A stretch of 64,000 bases of DNA from Streptacidiphilus sp. P02-A3a (GCF_014084105.1 NZ_CP048289.1:7511922-7575921); one strand, 5' to 3'; positions 29,509-37,538 are shown, numbered from the stretch's first letter. Numbers and translations: made by a program. Notes: a model not told the origin generated them from the letters alone.

Positions 29509-30880
29509 CGGCCGCCCCGACCTTCGCCAGCGAATCGGCCAGCGCGTTCACGGGGTCGTCCTCGGCGGCCATCTGCGACCACTCCTCAACGTCCGTGGCC
29601 GTCGTCCCGGGAATGCGCGCCCACATGGCCCGCGCGGGGACGTTGAGCATCTGCACGGCCTTCCCGAGGGCGTCCACGGTGGCCGACAGGGAACGCGACT
29701 CGGCGTCCCGCCACACAACCTGCCCGTGGCCGTCCGGGGTGCCCCCGGCGACCTGCGCACAGAGCCCCAGGACCAGTTCCCAGGCTTCGCCGAACACGTG
29801 CTTGTACTGGTCGACGGAGCGAGTCAGCGCGGATTCCGCAGCCGCCAGCGCCTCCGCCGACAGGTTGACCATCGCTCCAAGCAGGTAGTGCGGCGGGGTC
29901 TGCGACGTGGCTGCAAGATGCCGGACGCTGGCCTCAATTGAGGACAGGAACCCGGCAAGGTTCGTCTCATCGAGCTGACCGAACTTCGTGTCGGCATCCG
30001 GCGCGACCAGGAACCGGGAGGCGTCCGCCTGAATCGGGATCACCTTCGGCTTACCCGTGGTCGAGTCGAGCACGGCGTTACCGTCCGCGTCCCGCTCGAA
30101 CTCCGGTGCCAGACCGGCGATGGTGCGCACCTTGAACGAGCCGAAGGTCTGCGCCACCAGCAGATCGAACACGGTCTGATTGATCCGGTCCTGAATCGGG
30201 ATCATCGACTCGACCACGCCCCGGACCCGGCCCTCCAGGTCGAGATCCGGCGCGAACCGCACGACCGGGCAGACGCCCAGTGAATGCGGCGTGTAGCCCA
30301 GGACGACCGGCCCAGCCTTGCCGTTGATCGACAGTGCGGTCACACCCTGCGAGTCATACAGCCACGCCTTCGTTTCGACCCCGGCCTGAACAGTGACGTC
30401 CTCGACCTCAACCGCCCACACGGGCAGGGCATCCGTCGCAGCGTCGGCGTAGTACGCCCACATCCGCCGAGGCGAGATACCCCGGACTGTCGGCACGGAC
30501 GTGTCCGTCGGCGACGGCAGCACGGACACGAACGCCTGCCCGTAGGTCAGCGCGGAGCCGTGCACGGCCGTCTGTCGGCCGTCGAGCCGGTTCGCCTGCC
30601 ACGCCTGCCACTCGGCCGACGTCACGGCGTCGTCCGGTGTCGCGTCCGTCCGCCGGTAGCCCTCGACGGCGAGCGCCTGCGAGGGCGTCTTGACCAGCAG
30701 GGGAAGCCAGTTGGATATGGAGCGCTTGACGAGTAGCTGATACTCGGCCGTCGCGCTGCGCGGCGTGTACGGGCCGTCGTGCTCCCCGGACACGTACCGG
30801 TCGATCAGGTCGAGCCGGGGGCGCTCCGCCGACAGCTTGTCGAACCCGGCCTGCGCCAGGGTGAGGCGGTCATCAGGCAC
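29498..30880 (-). CDS. Portal protein, SPP1 gp6-type, 460 aa
   Basis: Dodecameric channel for DNA packaging and ejection. LVKRSISNWLPLLVKTPSQAL near the start, then RISP-like ISPRRMWAYY, a GRVRGVVESMIPIQDRINQTVFDLLVAQ stem helix and HLAATSQTPPHYLLGAMVNLSAEALAAAESAL, all typical of this family. The GTG at 30880 follows a GGGGG site. It is separated from the terminase gene by palindrome IR11. Confidence 0.9.
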   Translation of the reverse strand: MPDDRLTLAQAGFDKLSAERPRLDLIDRYVSGEHDGPYTPRSATAEYQLLVKRSISNWLPLLVKTPSQALAVEGYRRTDATPDDAVTSAEWQAWQANRLDGRQTAVHGSALTYGQAFVSVLPSPTDTSVPTVRGISPRRMWAYYADAATDALPVWAVEVEDVTVQAGVETKAWLYDSQGVTALSINGKAGPVVLGYTPHSLGVCPVVRFAPDLDLEGRVRGVVESMIPIQDRINQTVFDLLVAQTFGSFKVRTIAGLAPEFERDADGNAVLDSTTGKPKVIPIQADASRFLVAPDADTKFGQLDETNLAGFLSSIEASVRHLAATSQTPPHYLLGAMVNLSAEALAAAESALTRSVDQYKHVFGEAWELVLGLCAQVAGGTPDGHGQVVWRDAESRSLSATVDALGKAVQMLNVPARAMWARIPGTTATDVEEWSQMAAEDDPVNALADSLAKVGAAGAP

Positions 30881-30898
30881 AGTGCCCCCATGGGTCGG

Positions 30899-30925
30899 GG
30901 GACCTACTCACCGTGAGTAGGTCCC
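30899..30925. repeat. Phage palindrome IR11 (13-bp arms)
   Basis: Core 30903-30921, central C; arms extended by GG/CC. It begins 4 bases after the stop codon of the terminase large subunit gene and 19 bases before the portal start. Confidence 0.85.
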
Positions 30926-30928
30926 AAA

Positions 30929-32548
30929 TCAGAAGAAGTAGACGGCCCCTGAACGGGCGTCAGCCGGGCGCTTGCCCGACTCGACCAGCCGATGCCGCGC
31001 CAAGTCGGCCAGCAGCGCAGCCGCGTAGGCGTCGACCTTGCGACCGGACTCGCGCGACGCCTTACCGAAGGACAGGCCGAACCGATTCGGCCGGCGGCGA
31101 ACGTTCAGCACGTGGCGGCGGAGCGTCTTCCCCAGTGGGGTGCCGTCGCCACCGTGGCGGACCATGCCCGTCTCGACAGCGGAGAGCAGCCGCTCGTTCG
31201 CGGCCGTCAACTCCTGCAACCCGCCTCGCATGTCGCGCCCGATGGCGGACTTGGGCGACGCCTTGATCAGCAGCCGGTCGCGGTAGTCGTCCGACCATGC
31301 GTCGATGTAGGACTCCCACAGCGCGACGTCGGCAAAGAACCCCTGAACGGCGTACATCTCAAGCGCGTTGCGTACGACACCGTCCACGTCCCGCCGGTCT
31401 ACGGTCCAGCCGTCCCCGGCAGGGCCGTCAGGCCGCTCCCACACGCCGAGGGGCACTATCAGGCGGTCCCGGACGCGCACGGCGACCAGCGCCGTTGCAT
31501 CGTCGGTGCTGCCACCGTCGAACCCGAGCGTGATCTCATCGTCGGGCGCTAGCACGTCCTCGACGGCGAGGGCGTCCCACTCCTCCGGCGAGATCAACTG
31601 ATCCTCGGCGGTGACGAGTTGGTTCAAGAACATGCGTTGCGACCGGCTGCGGGGCATCGTGCCGCTGTAGATCGTTGAGACGATCCACTCGACATCCAGC
31701 CACACGGCGTCGCCACGGGCCGCCAGGATGCCCGCACGCAGCGCGTCAGGGTCTCCCAGGTCGACGGGCGGCGACTCAACCGAGTCGTAATACATGCCGC
31801 TGTCACGGGATTTGCCCTCGGCCACCTTGGACCAGGCGTGCCACGTCTGCTCAGCTACGGAATCCTCACCCGGCAGCGGGGCGTTGGTGATCTCCATCGT
31901 GCGGGCACCGCCACCACGGGACTTGCCGACGTTACCGGCAATGACCATGGCCATCTCATGCCCGCCGTTGGCGCTGATCCAGTGGTGCGTTTCGTTCATC
32001 ACAACGAACGTGGCGCGGCCACCCTCCAGCGCGCGAGGCGAGCTGGTCACGGCCTCGATCACGCCACCGGAAGCGCTGTAGATGATCTCTTTGCCCAGGT
32101 CGATCCCGAACTCAGCGACCATGGCAGGACTGAACATTGGGCTGAACAGCCGCATCGTGTTGCGGGTCTGGTCTTTGGAGACGGCAGCGATCTGCACCCA
32201 TGGGGCAGCGTGCCGCACGGCGAACGGCGTGCCGTCCTCCCGCCAACCGCCGAACCGGCACGGGCCGACGAACTCAACGGCCGCCAGCGCGGCTAGGAAT
32301 GGGTCCTTCCCCCACCCTTTGAGGCGGCGGATGGTCCCCTGTCGGCGGGTGAAGACGCCGGCCGAGTCAACTTCGTACCAGCGCAGGACTATTCGCACCT
32401 GCTCCGGCGTGAACTGGAACGGGGAACCGGCGTCCGGTCCGTCCGGCTGCAACAGGTGCACCGAGCACCAGTCGAGCACGTCCCACCCGAGGGTTCGGGT
32501 GGGGTCCGGGACCGTGTCCGGCCACGAACGGACGGGCTCAAGCTCCAC
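30929..32548 (-). CDS. Terminase large subunit, 539 aa
   Basis: ATPase and nuclease that packages phage DNA. The N-terminal motor contains KGWGKDPFLAALAAVEF (P-loop-like), FVVMNETHHW (Walker B-like DE variant, here NE) and the SRGGGARTMEITNA coupling segment. The C-terminal nuclease has LGFDGGSTDDAT and later YAAALLADL acidic positions. The GTG start overlaps the small subunit gene. It ends at palindrome IR11. Confidence 0.88.
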   Translation of the reverse strand: MELEPVRSWPDTVPDPTRTLGWDVLDWCSVHLLQPDGPDAGSPFQFTPEQVRIVLRWYEVDSAGVFTRRQGTIRRLKGWGKDPFLAALAAVEFVGPCRFGGWREDGTPFAVRHAAPWVQIAAVSKDQTRNTMRLFSPMFSPAMVAEFGIDLGKEIIYSASGGVIEAVTSSPRALEGGRATFVVMNETHHWISANGGHEMAMVIAGNVGKSRGGGARTMEITNAPLPGEDSVAEQTWHAWSKVAEGKSRDSGMYYDSVESPPVDLGDPDALRAGILAARGDAVWLDVEWIVSTIYSGTMPRSRSQRMFLNQLVTAEDQLISPEEWDALAVEDVLAPDDEITLGFDGGSTDDATALVAVRVRDRLIVPLGVWERPDGPAGDGWTVDRRDVDGVVRNALEMYAVQGFFADVALWESYIDAWSDDYRDRLLIKASPKSAIGRDMRGGLQELTAANERLLSAVETGMVRHGGDGTPLGKTLRRHVLNVRRRPNRFGLSFGKASRESGRKVDAYAAALLADLARHRLVESGKRPADARSGAVYFF

Positions 32549-32969
32549 CGGATGCCGCCTTACGGTAGGCGTCCATGAGCGTCACCCGGGCGGCCTCTCG
32601 CGGGTCGTCTGCGGCGTCCTCACGCTGTAGCTCGACGCGCGCCCGGCGGCGGGCCCCCTCGGTCGTCAGTAGGTCGGTCATGCCCGCCATGACGGACTGA
32701 AAGAGTTGGGCGCTGAACTTCGTCTGCCCCAGGTTCCGAGACATGGCCTCGGCGAGATAGACGGCGGTCATCCAGTCGGACGACTCGTAGAACTGCGCCT
32801 GCCCGGACTTGCGCAGCGAGTCGTACCAGCGGCGTGCGATCGGGTGCCAGTCGGCATCGGCGCGCGGGATGGCCGGAGCCTTCGCCGCAGGTGCCTTGAC
32901 AAGGGCCGGACCATCGTCCGTGTTGCGGCGTCGGCGCTGATCAGAGCGCTTCGGGACCGGTCCGGGCAT
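32538..32969 (-). CDS. Terminase small subunit, 143 aa
   Basis: Recognises phage DNA for packaging. Basic N-terminus (PKRSDQRRRRN), then WHPIARRWYDSLRKSGQAQFYESSDWMTAVYLAEAMSR as in P27-type small terminases, and a helical tail. It lies directly before the large subunit with an 11-base overlap. Confidence 0.8.
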   Translation of the reverse strand: MPGPVPKRSDQRRRRNTDDGPALVKAPAAKAPAIPRADADWHPIARRWYDSLRKSGQAQFYESSDWMTAVYLAEAMSRNLGQTKFSAQLFQSVMAGMTDLLTTEGARRRARVELQREDAADDPREAARVTLMDAYRKAASGGA

Positions 32970-33082
32970 GGTTCGTCACCTCCTGTCATCGACCTTGGAA
33001 CCCGTACAGAATTCGAGCTGCTATACGCTTGCGGGGGGTGAGAGCGCGCGCGGGGAGGCTCCCCCCAGGTCGCGCCGAAATC

Positions 33083-33394
33083 TCAGCCGGAAATCTGTCC
33101 AGGATGCGGACGTTCCGGGCGCGCTCGGCCGGGGCGCGGACGCGCGGCGCGCGCTGCGTGGCCTTCGGCAGTGGACTTGCGTGCGTGATGCCAGCGACAC
33201 AAGAGCTGCAAGTTGGTCAAGCTGTGATCATCACCAGCGATGATGTGGTCAACGTCCGTGCCCGCCTCGGTGCACCGTGCGCCGTCGGTCAGGACAGCGC
33301 AGCAGCGGTAGCCGTCACGGGCCATCACAGTCCGCCTGATGGCCTTCCAGTCGGACGGTAGACGTGAGCGCCGGTCGCTCCCTTGCCACGCCAC
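33083..33394 (-). CDS. HNH endonuclease 2, 103 aa
   Basis: HNH fold: ARDGYRCCAVLTDGARC (zinc cysteines), DVDHIIAGDDHSLTNLQLLC and HHARKS (DH...N...H). The GTG at 33394 follows AGGGGG. HNH proteins beside terminase often act with it during cos packaging. A Pro/Arg-rich tail follows the fold. It is the second of two adjacent HNH genes. Confidence 0.82.
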   Translation of the reverse strand: MAWQGSDRRSRLPSDWKAIRRTVMARDGYRCCAVLTDGARCTEAGTDVDHIIAGDDHSLTNLQLLCRWHHARKSTAEGHAARAARPRPGRARPERPHPGQISG

Positions 33395-33402
33395 ACGGCC
33401 CC

Positions 33403-33681
33403 CTAGAGCAGCAGCGTGCCGTAACCCATGTCGTCGCGCGTCTTGGCGCGGTGACACGGTCGGCACAGTGGTTGGACGTTGACCGTGACGTCGTCGCCAC
33501 CGTGCGCAAGGGGCACGATGTGATCAACGTCGAGAGCGGACGGGGGCGCTTCAATCCCGCAGCCCGCGCACGTGCCCCGGCCAGTCAGGCGGAGCGCTCG
33601 ACGCAGGGTGGCGGCGGCATCGTGGCCGCGCGCAAGCACGTCGGGGCGGCGTCGCCGAGCCAGGACAGAGACAGTGGGCAC
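33403..33681 (-). CDS. HNH endonuclease 1, 92 aa
   Basis: Short HNH protein: CAGCGIEAPPSALDVDHIVPLAHGG, VNVQPLCRPCHRAKT, with both zinc CxxC pairs. The GTG at 33681 uses AGG from palindrome IR12 as ribosome site. The gene opens the late operon behind tandem motifs P7 and P8. Confidence 0.82.
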   Translation of the reverse strand: MPTVSVLARRRRPDVLARGHDAAATLRRALRLTGRGTCAGCGIEAPPSALDVDHIVPLAHGGDDVTVNVQPLCRPCHRAKTRDDMGYGTLLL

Positions 33682-33685
33682 GGGA

Positions 33686-33706
33686 ACCTACTCACAGTGA
33701 GTAGGT
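33686..33706. repeat. Phage palindrome IR12 (10-bp arms, central A)
   Basis: Core 33687-33705, the only copy with central A. It lies between motifs P7/P8 and the first late gene, 5 bases before its GTG, not behind a stop codon like most copies. Confidence 0.85.
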
Positions 33707-33841
33707 CCGGGACCTACGGAAGTTGGGCCCGTGCGGGCTCAACCGGCCGGAGAGTGGACCGGGAGCCGCGCACGAGTGAGGGACGGTACTCGGCCCGCCG
33801 AATCCCAGTGGGGTGCGCGGTAACCCGCCCTCATACGTATC

Positions 33842-33859
33842 TAGTGAGTCGTAAGCCTG
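33842..33859 (-). promoter_or_regulatory. Promoter-like motif P7, T7-like
   Basis: Minus-strand CAGGCTTACGACTCACTA. The 12 bases TACGACTCACTA are identical to the T7 RNA polymerase promoter core. It lies 161 bases upstream of the first late gene and 28 bp from P8. Confidence 0.65.
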
Positions 33860-33869
33860 CCCAGTGCCC

Positions 33870-33887
33870 TAGCGAGTCGTCAGCCTG
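33870..33887 (-). promoter_or_regulatory. Promoter-like motif P8
   Basis: Minus-strand CAGGCTGACGACTCGCTA, tandem to P7 at 28-bp distance, upstream of the late operon. Confidence 0.62.
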
Positions 33888-33915
33888 GCCAGCGGGGCGG
33901 GGCGGTGCCCGCACC

Positions 33916-34008
33916 CTGACGGACTGACGGAACGTATGGCTGATTCGGTTTACCTATAGAGATTCTTATGGGATACCAGAAAACATAGGTGAATCGTCAG
34001 TTCGCCAG
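33916..34008 (-). promoter_or_regulatory. 93-bp repeated element E2
   Basis: Same length as E1 with the identical left arm CTGACGGACTGACG and right arm CGTCAGTTCGCCAG. The interior shares the minus-strand core TAAGAA-nnn-CTATAGG-nAAnCCGAATC. It lies immediately upstream of P8/P7 at the head of the late operon. The rest of 33707-34146 shows no gene. Confidence 0.6.
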
Positions 34009-34084
34009 TAAGTGCAGGTCAGATGGGGTGCGCTCAGGGTCGAGTGGAAGGCACTCGCCAGCGCATCGCGCCGCTGACACGCCG

Positions 34085-34109
34085 AAGGGCGGCCCCGAAG
34101 GACCGCCCG
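34085..34109 (-). terminator. Hairpin terminator
   Basis: GGGCGG with CCGCCC separated by a short loop (CCCCGAAGGA), plus inner GG/CC pairing, about 40 bases after the stop of the HTH gene at 34147. Confidence 0.5.
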
Positions 34110-34146
34110 GCTACAACTTAGGTCTACCTTAGTGACGCACGTCACA

Positions 34147-34653
34147 TCATGAGCGCTTCCCGTCCCGCACCTGGTACACCCGAGACTTCCCCCAACCTGT
34201 GATGCGCATCACTTCTCGGTAGTCCAAACCGGCCGCCATCTGTCGCCGGACACTCTCCCGGACGGCCGTCTCCCGCTCGTCCTCGACCGTCTGCGCCTCG
34301 CGCCACGCCTCGACGTCGGCCGCCAGCTCTGCGGCGCGGGGATCCGCCCCGGCAAGCCCTGACGGCCCCTCTCCGGCCCCCTCGGCTCCGCCGTGCCCTT
34401 CGGTCCAGCGGTGCCCGCGTTCAACGATCTGCACGGGCTCCGCGCCGTCCTGGTCTGTCTCCATGACGGGCAGGCTACCGAGCGTCCACGCGCCCGTGTC
34501 GGGGCACTCGCCGAGGCGCATGAACTCCACGCTCGGGACGGCCCAACAGCCGGCCGAACCCCCCTGGCGGGCGTCGCCGAGGGCGAGCCACCCAATCCCG
34601 CCCCGGTCGCTGTAGACGTCCCCTCGGCGCAGGTCTGCCACGGTCGCCAGCAC
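34147..34653 (-). CDS. Small phage protein with C-terminal helix-turn-helix, 168 aa
   Basis: Probable DNA-binding regulator next to the integrase. A GTG at 34653 with GAAAGGGG 7 bases upstream is the best start; an ATG at 34683 sits inside operator site 1. The first part reads VADLRRGDVYSDRGGIGWLALGD (a small beta domain); a Glu/Gly-rich linker follows; the C-terminus (REVMRITGWGKSRVYQVRDG) has the form of a recognition helix. Four palindromes upstream (34681-34785) suggest autoregulation. A role in the lysogeny switch or integrase control is inferred. Confidence 0.6.
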   Translation of the reverse strand: MLATVADLRRGDVYSDRGGIGWLALGDARQGGSAGCWAVPSVEFMRLGECPDTGAWTLGSLPVMETDQDGAEPVQIVERGHRWTEGHGGAEGAGEGPSGLAGADPRAAELAADVEAWREAQTVEDERETAVRESVRRQMAAGLDYREVMRITGWGKSRVYQVRDGKRS

Positions 34654-34680
34654 GGCGGCCCCTTTCGTTCCGGCGCTGGT

Positions 34681-34700
34681 CATTCCAGCGCGCTGGAATG
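34681..34700. promoter_or_regulatory. Operator-like palindrome O1
   Basis: CATTCCAGCGCGCTGGAATG, a perfect 20-bp palindrome 28-47 bases upstream of the HTH gene GTG. Confidence 0.6.
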
Positions 34701-34725
34701 GTCCTACCAGCGATAATGCCGAAAG

Positions 34726-34739
34726 TCCAGCGCGCTGGA
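34726..34739. promoter_or_regulatory. Operator-like palindrome O2
   Basis: TCCAGCGCGCTGGA, identical to the O1 core; centre-to-centre distance to O1 is 42 bp. Confidence 0.6.
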
Positions 34740-34748
34740 ATCGCCGAG

Positions 34749-34762
34749 TCCAGCAGACTGGA
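34749..34762. promoter_or_regulatory. Operator-like palindrome O3
   Basis: TCCAGCAGACTGGA, outer half-sites conserved with a changed centre; 23 bp from O2. Confidence 0.55.
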
Positions 34763-34771
34763 GTGCCTGAG

Positions 34772-34785
34772 TCCAGTGGGCTGGA
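34772..34785. promoter_or_regulatory. Operator-like palindrome O4
   Basis: TCCAGTGGGCTGGA, outer half-sites conserved; 23 bp from O3. Confidence 0.55.
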
Positions 34786-34872
34786 ATGCGCCTGTACGGC
34801 CCCCGGCGACGCCAGAGCGCCCCGTCCTAGCCGGAAGGCCAGAGAGGGGCACACAGGGGCGCACAGGGGGTG

Positions 34873-36432
34873 TCAGTCGTCGTCTCCGTTGGGCTTGGCC
34901 CAGGTGATGGTGACGCGGGCGTCGCCGTCGAAGCGCTGCCCCTGGTAGCCAGCCTTGCGGATGTCGATGCGGTCGATGGCGAGCCGCAGCAGGTCGCGCC
35001 GGAGTGGCAGCGGTGCGGCGTCCCACATGGCCCGGAGCGCGTCGTCGTCGGCGCTCAGGAACCCGGGGTGGACGGTCGGCGTGACCAGCTCATCGACGCG
35101 CGCCTGTGTCTCCATCAGCGCGGTCAGTGCCTCGCGCCGGGCGGGGCCGTAGAGCGCTTCCGCCGGTCCGTCGTAGTACCCGGCCCGCCGGTCGCCCTCA
35201 AGCCGGGCGAGGGCCGCTTGTGCCCGCTTGTGGGCTGCCTTGGCGGCGGCGTACTCCTCTGTCTCCTCCGGGGACGACAGGGCGGCCCAGCGTTCGGCGA
35301 TGGTGGCGGCCAGTTCGTCTGTCGGTTCGAGCGCGGAGACGACGGCGAGCCACGCCCCCGTGACGTACGACTCCAGCGCCTTCGTGTTGGCCCGTACCGG
35401 GGCGGGGCAGGGGCGTCCGCCGTTGATGGTCGAGCCGCACACGTAGCCGTCCCCCTTGCACGATGCCGCGCGTCCGCAGCCGACGCACCACGAGATGTCA
35501 CTCAGCAGGTGCCGAGCGTTGCCGCCGTTCCACCCCGGGTGCCGGGTGGCACCGAGGGTGGAGTGGTTCATGGCGACGCCGTAGCGGGCCGCCTCGACCT
35601 CTTCCGGCGTGACGACGCCTTCGCCGATGCTGACCGTCTCGCCCTTCTCGTTGCGGTAGACCAGCGTGCGCTTGCCGTTGTGGAACCCCTGTAGCCCCAT
35701 GTACGCCGGAGACTGGAGCAACCGCAGCAGCGGGCCGCTACTCCAGAACGAGCCGCGCGGGGAGGGGATGCCGTCGCGGTTCAGTTCGGTGGCGAGCGCC
35801 TTCCCGCTCACGCCGAACGCGAGGGCGAGCACCATCCGGCGGGCGCGCTGCCCGCGCGTCTCGGTCGCGCCGAGCGTCACGGGGGTGTCGTCCGGGGAGA
35901 CCTTCCGGGTCTTCGGGTCCACGTTGAGGCCCCAGGGTGTGGAGCCCCCGAGCCATTCCCCGGCGTCGCGCTGCGACGTCTTGACGTCCTTGACGCGGTG
36001 GGAGAGGCGGACCGAGTAGGCGCGGGCGCGTTCGGCCTCATCAATGATGCGGCCCCGGTCGCGCTCGTCCATGGAGTCGAGCCGGTCATAGTCGAATATG
36101 ACCCGGGCCTTCCCGATGACCTTTAGCACGTCCTCGGCACCCTTTCGGGAAAAGCGGTCGAGCATGTAGACCCAGAGGGCCGATGTTTCCCCGTTGAGAA
36201 GCGCTTTCATGGCTTTGTCGAAGGTCTTGCGTTCGCGGGCCGGGTTGTAGGCGGAGCCCAGTTCGACCCATTCGAAGCGGACGCGGTATCCGTTGTCGGC
36301 GGCCCATTTCCGGCCCTGCTTGATCTGCTCATCGGTCGAGACTTCGCGCAGCCGGTCGCCCTTGGTGAGGATCTTGGACTTGCGGGCGAGCAGGTCGATC
36401 GTGGGTCGGGTGTCGATCTCAGGTGTGCTCAT
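34873..36432 (-). CDS. int: Large serine integrase, 519 aa
   Basis: Integrates the phage by site-specific recombination. Catalytic domain with the nucleophile likely Ser19 in LARKS, followed by STDEQIKQ and the YMLDRFSRKG motif. A recombinase domain follows with TPWGLNVDPKTRKV and ELNRDGIPSPRGSFWSSG. Then a zinc ribbon (CVGCGRAASCKGDGYVCG ... CPAP), a coiled coil (EYAAAKAAHKRAQAALARLEG) and a C-terminal basic end. The ATG at 36432 has AGGTG 6 bases away; a GTG at 36441 is an alternative. It lies beside the attachment junction. Confidence 0.95.
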   Translation of the reverse strand: MSTPEIDTRPTIDLLARKSKILTKGDRLREVSTDEQIKQGRKWAADNGYRVRFEWVELGSAYNPARERKTFDKAMKALLNGETSALWVYMLDRFSRKGAEDVLKVIGKARVIFDYDRLDSMDERDRGRIIDEAERARAYSVRLSHRVKDVKTSQRDAGEWLGGSTPWGLNVDPKTRKVSPDDTPVTLGATETRGQRARRMVLALAFGVSGKALATELNRDGIPSPRGSFWSSGPLLRLLQSPAYMGLQGFHNGKRTLVYRNEKGETVSIGEGVVTPEEVEAARYGVAMNHSTLGATRHPGWNGGNARHLLSDISWCVGCGRAASCKGDGYVCGSTINGGRPCPAPVRANTKALESYVTGAWLAVVSALEPTDELAATIAERWAALSSPEETEEYAAAKAAHKRAQAALARLEGDRRAGYYDGPAEALYGPARREALTALMETQARVDELVTPTVHPGFLSADDDALRAMWDAAPLPLRRDLLRLAIDRIDIRKAGYQGQRFDGDARVTITWAKPNGDDD

Positions 36433-36441
36433 GTACGGCAC

Positions 36442-36490
36442 CTAGCGTGTGAACGGCCTGGTCAGGGCCGGGGTGGGTAGGGTGCACTAC
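36442..36490. other. Right attachment junction (attR region)
   Basis: Phage sequence with the integrase promoter ends here and host amidase coding sequence begins. In-frame amidase homology (TTSPEFGLPSYTES) is recognisable from about 36486. The exact core dinucleotide of a serine integrase cannot be set without attL, attB or attP. Confidence 0.7.
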
Positions 36491-37538
36491 CTCGCCCGAG
36501 TTCGGGTTGCCGTCGTACACCGAGAGCCTGGTGGCGCCCCCCGCGCGTACTCCCTGGGACCTGGAGCGGTCCGCCGGGGGCTCCAGCGGCGGCGCGGGCG
36601 CGGCGGTCGCCGCCGGGCTCGCCCCGGTCGCGCACGGCAGCGACGGCGGCGGCTCGATCCGGATACCGGCGTCGGTCTGCGGGCTGTTCGGGATCAAGCC
36701 CAGCCGCGGCCGGGTCAGCAGCGGGCCGACGCTGTACGACATCAGCGGCCTCAGTACCAGCGGTCCGCTGGCCCGCACCGTCGCCGACGCCGCCGCGCTG
36801 CTGGACGTGCTGGCCGGGCCGATGCCCGGCGACTCCGGCACCGCGCCCGCGCTGCCGACCGGCGAGACCTTCCTCGACTACGCCCACCGCGACCCGCAGT
36901 CGCTCCGGGTCGCGGTGCTGACCACCCCGCCGGTGCCGGGCGTCAGCGTGCACCCGGACTGCCTCGCGGCCACCGAGAGCGCGGCCGAGCTGCTGGCCGG
37001 GCTCGGGCACCGCACCGAGGCGCTGGAACTGCCCGCCGACGACACCCTGCGCCAGGTGTTCGAGACGGTGTGGTCGGTGATGGCGGCGCAGCGCCCGGTC
37101 CCGCCGGAGCAGGAGGAGCGGCTGATGCCGCTCACCAAGTACCTGCGGGCCGAGGGCCGGAAGGTCTCCGGTCCCGACTTCGCCACCGCGCTGTACACCT
37201 TCCGGGCGGTCGGCGCGCTGGTCGCCTCGCTCCAGGAGCAGTACGACGTGATCCTCACGCCGACCCTGGCCCGGCCCCCGCAGCTGGTCGGCGGGCTGCG
37301 CGACGACGCGGACCCGGCCCGGGAGTTCGAGGGCATCGCGGCGTTCACGCCGTTCGCGGCCCTGTACAACGCCACCGGCCAGCCCGCCGTCAACCTGCCG
37401 CTGCAGTGGAACGCGGCCGGGCTGCCGATCGGCGTGATGCTCGGCGGGCGCTACGGCGACGAGTCCACCTTGATATCGCTGTCCTCACAGCTGGAACGGG
37501 CCCGGCCGTGGGCGGACCGCAAGCCCGAGCTCTGGTAG
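36486..37538 (+). pseudogene. Amidase, C-terminal part left by prophage insertion
   Basis: Amidase-signature enzyme missing its N-terminal part (roughly 100 residues). Retained parts: PEFGLPSYTES, the GGSSGGAGAAVAAG signature with the catalytic Ser pair, HGSDGGGSIRIPASVCGLFGIKP, and a normal C-terminus to NLPLQWNAAGLPIGVML. The conserved catalytic Lys would lie upstream, in the missing part. The frame is open across the junction without a start codon in a normal position, so the prophage integrated inside the gene. Whether a truncated protein is made is unknown. Confidence 0.85.
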
